This document shows positions 26,894-36,080 of a DNA stretch of 64,000 nucleotides, one piece after another. The stretch is taken from positions 310,001-374,000 of the forward strand of contig KB906737.1 of NCBI GenBank assembly GCA_000381585.1, given 5' to 3'. A model generated the notes under the pieces. The model did not search any database. It was not told the origin of the DNA and worked only from the letters and a program-made list of their open reading frames with translations. The DNA comes from Acidobacteriaceae bacterium KBS 83 (GTDB lineage: Bacteria; Acidobacteriota; Terriglobia; Terriglobales; Acidobacteriaceae). Positions within the stretch are counted from its first letter, which is position 1. Each line of letters starts with the position of its first letter. The position numbers and the translations under genes are program-made.

Positions 26894-27772
26894 ATGCTGA
26901 CCCGCAATCTGCTCGCCGCATTTATCCTCGCGCCACCGGTCCTCAATGCTCAGGGCCAAACGACACAGCTCACCGCCGCCCAGGCCATCGCGCGCATCCA
27001 GCAGGCCATCCCGCAGCCGCCTCCAGCCGACACCGTCGACACCATCAAAGCCGGGGACCCGTCCACAATCGTCACCGGCATTGTCACATGCTTCACCGAC
27101 AACATGGATGTCCTCCGTCGCGCCGTCGCCCTCCATGCCAACCTGATCGTCGCCCACGAGCCTACCTTCTACAACCATCGCGATGAGAGCACCCTCTTCG
27201 CCAACGATCCCGTCTACAAAGAAAAGCTCGCCTACATGCACGACCACCACCTCGTTGTCTGGCGCTTTCACGACCAGTGGCACCTACGCCATCCCGAGCC
27301 CATGACCGAGGCCTTCACCGCCGCCCTCGGGTGGCAGAAATATCAGCACGCGGATGATCCCCTCTTCTTCACCCTCCCGCCCACAACAGTGAACGCCCTC
27401 GCCGAAGACCTCCAGCAGAAACTCAACGCGCGCATCGTCCGCGTCGTCGGCGATCCCAACCTCCGCGTCACCGGCGTCGCCTATCGTCCCGGCGCATCCG
27501 GCGAAGCGGCCCAGATCAAGGCACTCGAGCGCGACGACGTACAGGTGCTCGTCGCCGGCGAATCCTCCGAGTGGGAAGCCGTCATGTACACCCAGGACGC
27601 CCAACAGCAGCACCGTTCCAAGGCGCTCATCCTCGTCGGCCACAGCAACTCGGAAACCGACGGCATGGATACCGCCGCCACCTGGCTTCGCGCCCTCTTC
27701 CCAACGCTGCCTGTCCAGTACATCAACTCCGGCGAACCCTACTGGCTCCCCGGCCACCCACCGCAGCCATAG
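26894..27772 (+). CDS. exported NIF3-like dinuclear-metal protein
   Basis: About 292 residues. Start ATG 26894 gives a signal peptide (MLTRNLLAAFILAPPVLNAQ); ATG 26843 is an alternative. The core matches the NIF3/DUF34 family: TVDTIKAGDPSTIVTGIVTC, NLIVAHEPTFYNH with the metal-binding HE pair, and near the C-terminus LVGHSNSETDGMDTAA. Most NIF3 proteins are cytoplasmic, so an export signal is unusual. Function is not established; proposed roles include GTP cyclohydrolase-like reactions or protein interaction. It lies between the propeller gene and the tandem carboxypeptidase-regulatory-like genes. Confidence 0.78.
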   Translation: MLTRNLLAAFILAPPVLNAQGQTTQLTAAQAIARIQQAIPQPPPADTVDTIKAGDPSTIVTGIVTCFTDNMDVLRRAVALHANLIVAHEPTFYNHRDESTLFANDPVYKEKLAYMHDHHLVVWRFHDQWHLRHPEPMTEAFTAALGWQKYQHADDPLFFTLPPTTVNALAEDLQQKLNARIVRVVGDPNLRVTGVAYRPGASGEAAQIKALERDDVQVLVAGESSEWEAVMYTQDAQQQHRSKALILVGHSNSETDGMDTAATWLRALFPTLPVQYINSGEPYWLPGHPPQP

Positions 27773-27811
27773 CGATACACTGTCTCCGCTTTAACGGAGC
27801 ATCCACTCGCA

Positions 27812-29047
27812 ATGTGTATTCGGCCCCTGTCCATCCTTCTCGCGATTTCGCTCGCTGCCGGCGCGCAGCAACCCGGTAAGAAACCAGCCACCACAACTGT
27901 TACCGGCCATGTCTACCTGGCCGATACAAATACGCCCGCGCGCTTCGCCACCGTTATGCTCGAGCCGGCGAGCGCCCTCGACAACGATCGCGATCCTCAA
28001 CCGCCCAAAGACTACCCCGCATCGCTGATCCACACCTCCGCTGTCCAAACCCTGCTCGATGGCAGCTTCGTCATCCCTAAGGTCGCGCCCGGCACCTATT
28101 ACGTGGTCGCATACAAAAACGGCTACCTCTCCCCGCTTTCCACAGTTTCAAAAGAGGCTCTCGAGCACCCCACGCCTGAGGATCACAAGCGCATCGCCGG
28201 CATTCTTCCCCGCATCGTCGTCGAAGCCGGTCTTCCCGTCTCGGTGGATATTCGCCTCGAACGCGGCGCCATCATCTCCGGCACCATCCTCTTCGACGAC
28301 GGCAGCCCCGCCTCCGGCCTTGCCGTTCACGCGCTCGTCCAGCGTAAGGATGGTAAGAAGGAAACCTGGTCGCCGCTGCGCCCCGCCCCCTTCGCTTTCA
28401 CATCAGATGTGTACACAGATGATCTCGGCCGCTATCGTCTTACCGGTCTTGAATCACGCGAGTACCTGGTGCAGGTCGATCTCAACTTGCAACGCATGGA
28501 GTATGCGTCCGCTCCCGGCGGATTCGAGGGATCCAGCAGTTTCGGCAATGTAGCCAGCCTCTCCTTCTACTCCGGTAGCACCGCCCGCAAGCTGGACGCG
28601 AAACCCTTCAGGCTCTCCGCGAACGAAGAACGCAGCGGCGAAGACATCACCATCCCGCTTTCCAAACTCCACCCCATCACCGGAGAGATCGTCTCAACGC
28701 ACGATGGCCACTTGCTGAACTATGGAGACGTGAAGCTGCTGGATCCTGATGACAAGAGCGAAGTGGAAAGCTCCACAGTCGATCACATTGACAGCAAGTT
28801 CCATTTTTTCTTTGTTCCCGAAGGGAGCTACGTTCTGCGCGTGGAGAGTCCCGCTGACGCCAAGTATGAAGACGTGCCCAACCCGCCGGGCGCAATCCCG
28901 GCGTCACGAGAGAAGTCGAACATCATTCACTGGTACGGCACCGCCGATCAACAACTCAACGTCCACGACGACATCCCGAACCTCATCGTCTACGTTCCTG
29001 ACAAGTCCACACAACAGACCAGCTCGCAAACCGCAGCCTCCCACTAG
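27812..29047 (+). CDS. exported CarboxypepD_reg-like protein (copy 1 of 3)
   Basis: A 411-residue exported protein with signal peptide (ILLAISLAAGAQ). It begins with TTTVTGHVYLADTNTPARFA, a carboxypeptidase regulatory-like (CarboxypepD_reg) beta-sandwich, followed by two or three similar domains: DGSFVIPKVAPGTYYVVAYK and LERGAIISGTILFDDGSPAS, each with a GSF...PGTYYV or DGSPA motif. Paralogous to the next two genes; it is the most diverged of the three. These proteins usually fold as stacked prealbumin-like domains in the periplasm or on the surface. No catalytic residues are visible. Confidence 0.8.
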   Translation: MCIRPLSILLAISLAAGAQQPGKKPATTTVTGHVYLADTNTPARFATVMLEPASALDNDRDPQPPKDYPASLIHTSAVQTLLDGSFVIPKVAPGTYYVVAYKNGYLSPLSTVSKEALEHPTPEDHKRIAGILPRIVVEAGLPVSVDIRLERGAIISGTILFDDGSPASGLAVHALVQRKDGKKETWSPLRPAPFAFTSDVYTDDLGRYRLTGLESREYLVQVDLNLQRMEYASAPGGFEGSSSFGNVASLSFYSGSTARKLDAKPFRLSANEERSGEDITIPLSKLHPITGEIVSTHDGHLLNYGDVKLLDPDDKSEVESSTVDHIDSKFHFFFVPEGSYVLRVESPADAKYEDVPNPPGAIPASREKSNIIHWYGTADQQLNVHDDIPNLIVYVPDKSTQQTSSQTAASH

Positions 29048-29089
29048 GCGCGCAGCGTTACACTTATCTCCGCCATCTGTAACCACTCC

Positions 29090-30232
29090 ATGCGCCCGTG
29101 GCCTCTGCTGCTCCCGTTCCTTACCATCGCCGCCACGGCGCAATCCAACACCTCCGCCAGACATGCCACCGGCACTGTCACCGGCCACGTCTACTGCGCG
29201 GACACCAACGCCCCCGCCCGCATGGCACGCGTCCGGCTCGAATCAGCGAAAGAAAGTTCAGGAAACAATCCCCAGAGTTCGTCCGACCTTCCGGTCGGCG
29301 GCATCGTGCAGACCGCGCTTGATGGCAGCTTCATCATTCCGGATGTCCCGCCCGGCGCTTATTACGTGACAGCCACTCTTAACGGCTATCTCTCTCCGCA
29401 ACCCCGCCCCGAAAATGACGATGAAGCGCTGCCACCTGCGCCCGCCGGAAAACCGCCTGTCGCTGCCTTGAAAATCACCGTCCAGGCGGATCAGGCAGCC
29501 GCTATCGACATTCGCCTGGAGCGCGGCGCCGCTGTCAGCGGCACCGTCCGCTTCGACGACGGCAGTCCTGCCGTGGGCGTTCACGTCGGCCCGGTACACA
29601 TCGCCAGGGGCGAGACAAAGTCGTCGTACTCTGACGACTTCGGCGTGCAGGGAGACGTGGTCACAAATGATCTCGGTCGCTACCGCATCAGTGGCATGCA
29701 GGGCGGCCGATATGCTGTCGAGGCTCTGCTGAGTCACGTGGACCTGGTGCCAAGGGCGAATCGCGACTCCCCCTTCTCCGACATGATGCGTTCCGTTCTG
29801 GTCGTCTACTCCGGAGACGCCACCCGGAAAAGCGCTGCCGTCTCGTTCACCCTCAGCCCGGGCGAGGAACGCACCGGAGAAGACATCACCATCCCCCTCA
29901 CCAAGCTGCACACCATCAGCGGCGTCGTGACTGCTGCTCGCGACGGTCATCCCATCAACGCCGGCAACCTGGCACTCATGAGTCCCGAAGACAAAGAGCC
30001 CGTCGCCGATGCTGAGATCGCCAGCGACGGCACCTTCCAGATTGAAGCGGTTCCCGAAGGCAGCTACATTCTCCGCATCCGCGACGCCCACGACACCATG
30101 AGAGGCTCCAGCGATAAAAGCACTTACCGCTACGGCGATCTCGAACAGCCTCTTAAGGTCGAAAGCGACGTCCCTAACCTTGCGCTCGTGGTGCCGGAGA
30201 CGAAGCAGTCCGCCGCGCGTACATCGCAATAA
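29090..30232 (+). CDS. exported CarboxypepD_reg-like protein (copy 2 of 3)
   Basis: A 380-residue exported protein, starting MRPWPLLLPFLTIAATAQ. The domain order equals copy 1: GTVTGHVYCADTNAPARMA, then DGSFIIPDVPPGAYYVTATL, LERGAAVSGTVRFDDGSPAV, and SKxTI-type repeats with EERTGEDITIPLTKLHTISG. Its upstream leader and first ~35 codons are nearly identical to those of copy 3, showing a recent duplication. Spacing to copy 1 is 42 bp, so one transcript is likely. Confidence 0.8.
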   Translation: MRPWPLLLPFLTIAATAQSNTSARHATGTVTGHVYCADTNAPARMARVRLESAKESSGNNPQSSSDLPVGGIVQTALDGSFIIPDVPPGAYYVTATLNGYLSPQPRPENDDEALPPAPAGKPPVAALKITVQADQAAAIDIRLERGAAVSGTVRFDDGSPAVGVHVGPVHIARGETKSSYSDDFGVQGDVVTNDLGRYRISGMQGGRYAVEALLSHVDLVPRANRDSPFSDMMRSVLVVYSGDATRKSAAVSFTLSPGEERTGEDITIPLTKLHTISGVVTAARDGHPINAGNLALMSPEDKEPVADAEIASDGTFQIEAVPEGSYILRIRDAHDTMRGSSDKSTYRYGDLEQPLKVESDVPNLALVVPETKQSAARTSQ

Positions 30233-30266
30233 ACGCCCCAGGCGCTACACTTATTTCCGCCACTCC

Positions 30267-31448
30267 ATGCGCCCCTGGCCCCTGCTGCTCCCGCTCCTCA
30301 CCATCGCCGCCACGGCGCAAACCAGCCCCTCCGCCAGACATCGCACCGGCACCGTCACCGGCCACGTCTACTGCGTGGACACCAACACGCCCGCGCGCCT
30401 CGCCTCCGTGCAACTCGCACCCGTGAAGAAAGCAGAGACGCGATCCGGAACCTCCGTAGAGGTAACCGGTATTCCCGCGGGAGGCGTCGCCCAGACGGGA
30501 TTCGACGGGAGCTTCACCCTCACTCGGGTGCCTCCCGGCTCGTATTACGTCATAGTCGCGAAGGCTGGTTATCTCTCTCCGCGCCCGGATGCGGACGACA
30601 GCGATGATGTAGAGCCGCAACCGCCTCCGGGCCAGCCACCAGTCGTCATTCCCAGGGTCGACGTGCAGGCAGACCAGAGTGCCGGTGTCGACATTCGCCT
30701 CGAGCGCGGCGCGGCCATAAGCGGCACCGTACGCTTCGATGACGGAAGCCCTGCCTCCGGCGTGGGAATCATGGTGCTCCATAGGAAGAAAGACAAATGG
30801 GTGCCTTCAAACGGGCCCAGCTTCGCCATGACGGCTCCCCCATCAACCGACGATCTTGGCCACTATCGTGTCGGCGGGCTGCGCGATCGCGATTACCTCG
30901 TCATGCTGCAGCTATCCCGCACCGATCTAGAGTCGCGGGGCGGGCACGACGCGGGCCTGTCCGGCGTCGAACGATCGACGCTCAGGATCTACTCCGGCGA
31001 CACACCCCACATCAGCGACGCCGTCCCCGTGAAGCTCGGCGCAGGCGAGGAGCACAGTGGCGAAGACATCACCATCTCGCTCAGCAAATTCCATTCCATC
31101 AGCGGCGTCGTGACCGCCGCAGGCGACGGCCACCCTATCAACAGCGGACATCTCTCCATCGAAGACCCAAAAGATAAGGAGACCGTGGTGGACGCCGAGC
31201 TCGGCAGCGACGGCACCTTTCACCTCGAAGGGGTTCCCGAAGGTAGCTACACGCTCTATGTGCGTAGTCCGCGAGACCAGCAGTTCCAGGAAGTCTCGGT
31301 AGGCAACCAACAGACCATCATCACCAGCGAGAAAACTCTCCACCAGTACAGCGACCTCGAACAATCCCTCAAGGTCGAAGGCGACATCCCCAGCCTCGTC
31401 CTCACCGTTACTGAAAAATCAAGGCAGCGCGCCGCTGGTGCGCAATAA
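30267..31448 (+). CDS. exported CarboxypepD_reg-like protein (copy 3 of 3)
   Basis: A 393-residue exported protein. I start it at ATG 30267 (MRPWPLLLPLLTIAATAQTS), because this gives the same signal peptide and leader as copy 2; the frame is open to 30180 but those codons belong to the end of copy 2. It keeps the same domain series (GTVTGHVYCVDTNTPARLA, LERGAAISGTVRFDDGSPAS, EEHSGEDITISLSKFHSISG). The end of copy 2 and start of copy 3 are 34 bp apart. Confidence 0.8.
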   Translation: MRPWPLLLPLLTIAATAQTSPSARHRTGTVTGHVYCVDTNTPARLASVQLAPVKKAETRSGTSVEVTGIPAGGVAQTGFDGSFTLTRVPPGSYYVIVAKAGYLSPRPDADDSDDVEPQPPPGQPPVVIPRVDVQADQSAGVDIRLERGAAISGTVRFDDGSPASGVGIMVLHRKKDKWVPSNGPSFAMTAPPSTDDLGHYRVGGLRDRDYLVMLQLSRTDLESRGGHDAGLSGVERSTLRIYSGDTPHISDAVPVKLGAGEEHSGEDITISLSKFHSISGVVTAAGDGHPINSGHLSIEDPKDKETVVDAELGSDGTFHLEGVPEGSYTLYVRSPRDQQFQEVSVGNQQTIITSEKTLHQYSDLEQSLKVEGDIPSLVLTVTEKSRQRAAGAQ

Positions 31449-31575
31449 AGGCCATCAGCCGCCGAGCTACTCTACGGCTTTCGTGGACGTCCAATCCCAC
31501 TTTCGTTTGCAACAGTCAGGGTGCTTTTATCAATACTTAATCCCAAAATGGGAAGGTTCACCTGTATATAAGTGC

Positions 31576-31593
31576 TAGGCAATTTTTTGCCTA
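31576..31593. promoter_or_regulatory. inverted repeat upstream of the first phosphoesterase
   Basis: TAGGCAA-TTTT-TTGCCTA, a perfect 7-bp inverted repeat, 27 bp before the GTG start at 31621. Just upstream lies CCCAAAATGGGAA and ACCTGTATA, which also occur in front of the second phosphoesterase gene. It could be an operator or RNA stem-loop; it also lies in a low-GC stretch. Confidence 0.4.
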
Positions 31594-31620
31594 ATCCAAT
31601 GAGAAAAGGATCCTCCCCCG

Positions 31621-33075
31621 GTGCCTTTCAGACATCTCTGCCTCATTTTGTGCCTATTTATTGCCGGAGTTGCCAGCCCGCAAAGTGTTCCACGTTCCAC
31701 TCACGTATGGATGATCACCGAAGAAAATCATAGTTTTGAAGATGTCATCGGAAACTCCGCAATGCCGTACTACAACCAGCTAGCTAACCAATATGGATTG
31801 GCAACGCAGTTTTATGCAAATCAGCACAGTTCTCTTCCTGCATTAATGTGGCTCGTCGCCGGAGCGCCGGTCGAACCTAATAACGGGACGGTCTCATGCC
31901 ATCACACCGATGACAATATCGTCCGCGAACTATTGAAGCAGGGCTACACCTGGAGGTCCTATCAGCAGAGCATGCCCTATGCTGGTTATCAGGGACTCTT
32001 CGGCGGCAAGAATAACATGTATTATCGTCGGCACAATCCGCTGATCGACTTCTCGGATGTTTGCCCGGGAACTGGCCAGGAAACAAACAGTGTTCCCATT
32101 TCAGACGTGATCACAGATCTTAATGCGGCAGATTTTGTTCCAGACGCGACCATTAACTATGCCTATGTCACTCCAGATGCAGACGAAGATGCTCACAGTG
32201 GTACTCTTCAGGCCGCGGATCACTGGCTTCAGGCGAATATACCGGCGATTCTGGACCGGCCCGAATTCATGCCGGGAGGCGATGGCATTCTGTTTATTGT
32301 TTGGGACGAAGGCACTCTGTATAAGGACAACCGTTGCTCTGCTACCGTGAAGAACGGGTGCGGTGGGCGTACGGCTACTCTCGTCATTGGTCCCCAGGTA
32401 AAGCCAGGCTATAAGTCGACCATTACCTACCATAGCGAAAACGTCCTCAAGACTGTGTGTGTGGCTATGGGTCTGTCAACCTGCCCTGGTGCCGCGCAGA
32501 ATGCCGACCCCATGGGTGACTTCTTTACCACAAACTCGTCTGGGAGTTCATCGAACAGCGTTCTTATTTCGAGTCCAGGAAACGGAGCCACCGTAGTTGG
32601 AGCAGTCCATCTCATGGCTTCTGCATCGGAGAGCCAGGCTGTGAGTCAGACGCAGGTCTGGGACAATGGTGCGAAGCTTGGCGTCTATGGCACCCAGATC
32701 GACACTACCTATAACTTGGCGCCTGGAAATCACAAAACCACGGTGACCGACCTGGATTCTAAATTCAAAGTCATCCATCAGGCTTCTGTGAGCTACAGCG
32801 TGCAGCCGCTGGTAAGTGGACTGCAAATCATTTCACCCACTCCCAGTCAAACCATCAGCATGACAACGGTTAACGTCGTTGCTCATGCAACGGAAGCTTC
32901 ACCCATAAGCCAGATGCAGGTCTGGGATAATGGCGTCAAGCTCGGCTGGTATCCCGGTGCGGATGTGAACCAATACTTCAATCTGAAGCCTGGATCGCAT
33001 ACTGTGACAGTTGTAGACCTTGATAGCCACTTCAACGTCATGCACAGCTCAAGTGTTTCGTACTCTGTGCAATAA
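31621..33075 (+). CDS. exported phosphoesterase with two Ig-like repeats
   Basis: A 484-residue secreted enzyme. GTG 31621 is preceded by GAGAAAAGGATCC and followed by a signal peptide (LCLILCLFIAGVASPQS). The PF04185-type phosphoesterase domain (phospholipase C/acid phosphatase group) spans about residues 25-300: HVWMITEENHSFEDVIGN, then YVTPDADEDAH and ILFIVWDEGTLYKDNR, with the Glu-Asn, His and Asp-Glu residues that bind metal. The C-terminal part has two repeats of about 80 residues (SQTQVWDNGAKLGVYG and ISQMQVWDNGVKLGWYPG) of bacterial Ig-like type. It shares the same fold as the gene at 37509 but without InlB repeats. Confidence 0.82.
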   Translation: MPFRHLCLILCLFIAGVASPQSVPRSTHVWMITEENHSFEDVIGNSAMPYYNQLANQYGLATQFYANQHSSLPALMWLVAGAPVEPNNGTVSCHHTDDNIVRELLKQGYTWRSYQQSMPYAGYQGLFGGKNNMYYRRHNPLIDFSDVCPGTGQETNSVPISDVITDLNAADFVPDATINYAYVTPDADEDAHSGTLQAADHWLQANIPAILDRPEFMPGGDGILFIVWDEGTLYKDNRCSATVKNGCGGRTATLVIGPQVKPGYKSTITYHSENVLKTVCVAMGLSTCPGAAQNADPMGDFFTTNSSGSSSNSVLISSPGNGATVVGAVHLMASASESQAVSQTQVWDNGAKLGVYGTQIDTTYNLAPGNHKTTVTDLDSKFKVIHQASVSYSVQPLVSGLQIISPTPSQTISMTTVNVVAHATEASPISQMQVWDNGVKLGWYPGADVNQYFNLKPGSHTVTVVDLDSHFNVMHSSSVSYSVQ

Positions 33076-33105
33076 AACCTGACGGCTCAAAGCAAAATCT
33101 CGTTT

Positions 33106-33141
33106 AAAAAACGGGACAGGCCATCAGCCTGTCCCGTTTTT
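33106..33141. terminator. bidirectional rho-independent terminator
   Basis: AAAAAC then GGGACAGGC-CATCA-GCCTGTCCC and GTTTTT: a perfect 9-bp GC stem, extended by A/T pairs, with T-run at one side and A-run at the other. It lies between convergent stops (33075 on + and 33161 on -), so it can serve both genes. This is the best terminator in the window. Confidence 0.9.
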
Positions 33142-33160
33142 CATCTCATCGCTCGAGCTT

Positions 33161-33538
33161 TTAGCCCTCTTTGTTGTAATAGAACCGCTCGCTCGCAATC
33201 TTTCCGTTCTTCCAGCGCCGTACCGCTACCTGGTTCATCTTCACGCGCTTGCCGCCCTTGAAGGTAAGGTCGTACTCCCACTCGGAGAACGTCACATCGC
33301 CGTTCACCGCGCTCGCCTTCACGCTGCCGCCGTTGAACGCCTCCACCGACGAGAAGAACTCCTGCTCCACCTTGCGGTTTGCATCCTTGCCCCGCCGCGG
33401 CTCGTCCGAGTTCTCCTGCATCACAACATCGTCAGCGTAGTACTTCTCAAACGCCTCCATCGCCTTGCCGGATAGCACATCGTCATTCAACTGCTTATCC
33501 AGCTCCTGCACGCTCGTGGCTGTTGCTGTTGCACTCAT
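33161..33538 (-). CDS. SnoaL/NTF2-like protein
   Basis: A 125-residue cytoplasmic protein starting at ATG 33538 with strong GAGGAG just upstream; the longer frame to 33649 lacks any family similarity. The fold is cone-shaped SnoaL/NTF2-like: VQELDKQLNDDVLSGKAMEA, FEKYYADDVVMQENSDEP, then strands ending KIASERFYYNKEG. No catalytic residues can be named. Such small proteins bind or transform hydrophobic substrates, or have unknown roles. Confidence 0.82.
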   Translation of the reverse strand: MSATATATSVQELDKQLNDDVLSGKAMEAFEKYYADDVVMQENSDEPRRGKDANRKVEQEFFSSVEAFNGGSVKASAVNGDVTFSEWEYDLTFKGGKRVKMNQVAVRRWKNGKIASERFYYNKEG

Positions 33539-33658
33539 CAAATCACTCCTCGGGACCAGATGTAGGTGACCCGGCCCATAGACGCCTAGATGCCGCCCAC
33601 CCCACCCAGGTTCCATGAATATCCCAAGACCACCACAATAGTGCCCCATGTGCCGGCT

Positions 33659-33690
33659 GTCCCATCCTGAGCAAAGCGAAGAGTGGGATC
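33659..33690. repeat. dispersed repeat copy
   Basis: GTCCCATCCTGAGCAAAGCG and a further AAGAGTGGGATC match the TCATCCTGAGCGAAGCGAAG-type element. The flanks TCCCA...TGGGA form a short inverted repeat. Lies in the 279-bp gap between two minus-strand genes. Confidence 0.6.
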
Positions 33691-33817
33691 ACGAAAAGCG
33701 GCTGCCCATCTCACTCTTAAAGAACGTGGAAACTCAGCACGGCCACCCCCCACACGCAACGTGAGCGACGAACCCAACAGAAGGCGCCAAAGGCGCATCT
33801 GCCTGGATGGCAAATCC

Positions 33818-34510
33818 CTACTCCACCATCAACAACGCAAAACCGTCATACTTCTTGCCGCTCACCGTCTGGATCGCCGTCGCCGACACATGCGGCTCCG
33901 CGGCCACCGCCTCAAAAAAACGGCGCGTCCCCTTCACCATCGCATCGTCACTCGATCCATCCAGCACCGCGCCCTCGCGCACCACGTTGTCCGTCACGAT
34001 CACAGTGCCCACCCGCGACAGCCTCACGGCCCACTGCAGGTACTCCGCGTTGTGCTCCTTGTCCGCGTCCAGAAAGATCATGTCGAACGGCCCCACGCCC
34101 TCCGCCACCAGCTTCGGCAGCGTTTCGAGCGCCGGCCCTTCCCGCAGCTCCACCCGCGCATTCCCGGAGCCCAGCAGCCCTGCCCGTTCCAGGTTTTTGC
34201 GCGCCACCGCCGCATGCTTCGCCGCCGCCTCAAGCGTCACCAGCCGGCCATTCTGCGGGAGGGCCCGCGCCAGCCAGATCGTGCTGTAGCCACCCAGCGT
34301 TCCCACCTCCAGAATCCGCCGCGCACTCACCATGCGTGCAAACATCTGCAGCATCTTGCCCTGGAGCGCCGTCACCTGGATCGGCGGCAGCCCCGCCGCC
34401 TCACTCTCTGCGAGCGCCGCCTCCAGCACCTCATCTTTTGCAATCAGGTGGCCTGCCAGATACGCATCCACCGCTGTCCACATAGCCTCGCTATCGTTCG
34501 CCTGGCCCAT
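33818..34510 (-). CDS. class I SAM O-methyltransferase (caffeoyl-CoA type)
   Basis: A protein of about 230 residues. The SAM-binding motif RRILEVGTLGGYSTIWLARAL, then LVTLEAAAKHAAVARKNLERAG, and the catalytic/metal-binding stretch FDMIFLDADKEHNAEYL and VTDNVVREGAV match the Methyltransf_3 family (catechol/caffeoyl-CoA O-methyltransferases, tightly metal-dependent). The start is uncertain: ATG 34510 is used; GTG 34531 and ATG 34483 are alternatives. Substrate unknown. It stands alone. Confidence 0.88.
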   Translation of the reverse strand: MGQANDSEAMWTAVDAYLAGHLIAKDEVLEAALAESEAAGLPPIQVTALQGKMLQMFARMVSARRILEVGTLGGYSTIWLARALPQNGRLVTLEAAAKHAAVARKNLERAGLLGSGNARVELREGPALETLPKLVAEGVGPFDMIFLDADKEHNAEYLQWAVRLSRVGTVIVTDNVVREGAVLDGSSDDAMVKGTRRFFEAVAAEPHVSATAIQTVSGKKYDGFALLMVE

Positions 34511-34635
34511 GCCGGACAGAATAGTGCGCACCAGCCATCACCACCAAATGGGCGCAGCTCTGAGTGGGCAAGAAATTCCGCCACGTCAACTCGAAGGAAG
34601 TGATGACATACCTAGGATGGAAATCAAGTGAGATC

Positions 34636-34662
34636 GTCCCACCATCCTGAGCGTGGACGACC
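34636..34662. repeat. dispersed repeat copy, partial
   Basis: GTCCCACCATCCTGAGCGTG followed by GACGAC is a partial match to the TCATCCTGAGCGAAGCGAAG-type element, 127-153 bp upstream (in reverse) of the O-methyltransferase start and near the next gene's stop at 34778. Confidence 0.5.
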
Positions 34663-34777
34663 CAAAAGGAGGGCTCCAGAAGGCGCGGCAGGCGCAGTCC
34701 AGGACGCCCAGTCCCGCATCTCCCGGGCATCCTGCTGCGCGTCGTTCTTCGGACCAGAGCAATCATTCTCTCTGAAT

Positions 34778-35947
34778 TCAACGTCCGTCCAGGTTAACGT
34801 TCAGCGTCCAGATCAAAAGGGTTGCCGTATTGTCATCCACCGCGGCAAAGACCGCCGTATCTGGGTTAGACCGCACGGCCAGTCCAAACGATCCTCCCTG
34901 CGCCGGATCGACTGAAAGCTGCTTCACGAATTGCCCGGCCACCGTGAACTCGACGATCTCACTCGGCTGCTTCGGATCCGGGTTGATGCCATCGTTGTTT
35001 GAAACCAGAAGATGGCCATTCGGCGCCATCGTCATTCCCAGTGCGCCGTGCAGATGGACATTATCCATATAAATGAGGTTCCCCATGCCGGCATCGGTCG
35101 TGCGCTCCGCGGCATTCCGCACAGCGAACACAGCATTGTCGCCCGTCGATGCCACATACAGCACATCCAAGCGGCTGTTATAGACCAGCCCGGTCGGCGA
35201 AACGAACAGCGTCACCGGATCGCCCCGATGCACATACCCCGAAGCAATCGTCTTCGCGCTCATCAAGGTCAACCCGCTGGCGCTCACATTGAAGTCCAGC
35301 CGTGACACAGTGCCGTTCAGATCGTTGGTGATGAATGCCTTCGCCCAACTCCCACCATCTACCAGCGCCATGTCCCACGGCCCCTGTATCCACGGACTCT
35401 TGAACGTCTGGATTAACTTTCCCTTGTTGTTGATCACCAGCAGCGATCCCGCTGTCGCCGTTGCCGAGGAGCCGTCCATCGTCGGAGAGTTACCCGCCAC
35501 GATGAATCCAGCACGCAGTGTTCCCAGCGCCGTCGAAAGCCCTAGCGGCGCCTTCCCCTGAAAGAACACCGTCGCCGGTCCGCTCTTCCCAATTCGCACG
35601 ATGGTCGTTCCAGTGCCCTGCAGATTCTTCGCGTTGTTGAAGTTTGAAACCAGAATGTCCCCATGCTGCAGCGGCCCCGCACTGGTGTTGAAGTTATTCG
35701 GCACAAAGACAACACCGTATGGATTGACATCGCCATTCTTCGGCACCGTCGAAACGCTTCTCACCGGGCTGGGCAGAAACGCGTCATCGGCGTCGCTTTG
35801 AGGCTCTTGCGCTTGAGCCACACAAAACCCGCTCGCAATGGCCATCAGTGAAGCCGCCATCAGCGCCCTGCGCCAACCGCTCCAATGTTCCCAGCCATGC
35901 GTTGTTGCGATCGCAACACGTTTCGTCAAAGACTCATGGTTTCGCAC
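34778..35947 (-). CDS. exported beta-propeller protein of unknown function
   Basis: A 389-residue exported protein. GTG 35947 is chosen because GGGAGG (35955-35960, minus strand) lies 7 nt before it; a longer frame with ATG at 35989 has no such site. The signal segment (MAASLMAIASGFCVAQA) follows about 28 charged residues, a long n-region. The mature part has regular repeats like VSNFNNAKNLQGTGTTIVRI, AFITNDLNGTVSRLDF and GHLLVSNNDGINPDP, typical of NHL/SMP-30-like propellers. Function not assigned. Confidence 0.75.
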   Translation of the reverse strand: MRNHESLTKRVAIATTHGWEHWSGWRRALMAASLMAIASGFCVAQAQEPQSDADDAFLPSPVRSVSTVPKNGDVNPYGVVFVPNNFNTSAGPLQHGDILVSNFNNAKNLQGTGTTIVRIGKSGPATVFFQGKAPLGLSTALGTLRAGFIVAGNSPTMDGSSATATAGSLLVINNKGKLIQTFKSPWIQGPWDMALVDGGSWAKAFITNDLNGTVSRLDFNVSASGLTLMSAKTIASGYVHRGDPVTLFVSPTGLVYNSRLDVLYVASTGDNAVFAVRNAAERTTDAGMGNLIYMDNVHLHGALGMTMAPNGHLLVSNNDGINPDPKQPSEIVEFTVAGQFVKQLSVDPAQGGSFGLAVRSNPDTAVFAAVDDNTATLLIWTLNVNLDGR

Positions 35948-36054
35948 GTCGCTACCTCCCGAATAGAAACTCTCCGCTCGGGGACGCATCGATCCTTCCC
36001 TCAGCAGGCAGACGAAAGCCTAGTCCGCACGCACATTGAGGCTCTTGCGCAACC

Positions 36055-36080
36055 TGTCATTCCATTGTCATTTCATTGTC
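36055..36080. repeat. TGTCATTCCATTGTCATT repeat, copy A
   Basis: TGTCATTCCATTGTCATTTC followed by ATTGTC. The same 18-base core recurs at 36399. Internally it is built of the ATTGTCA-type unit repeated. Confidence 0.6.

Noticed and set aside
31570-31600. sigma-54-like GG...GC promoter
   Set aside because: The spacing between GG and GC is nine bases, not ten, and the sequence is explained by the inverted repeat.
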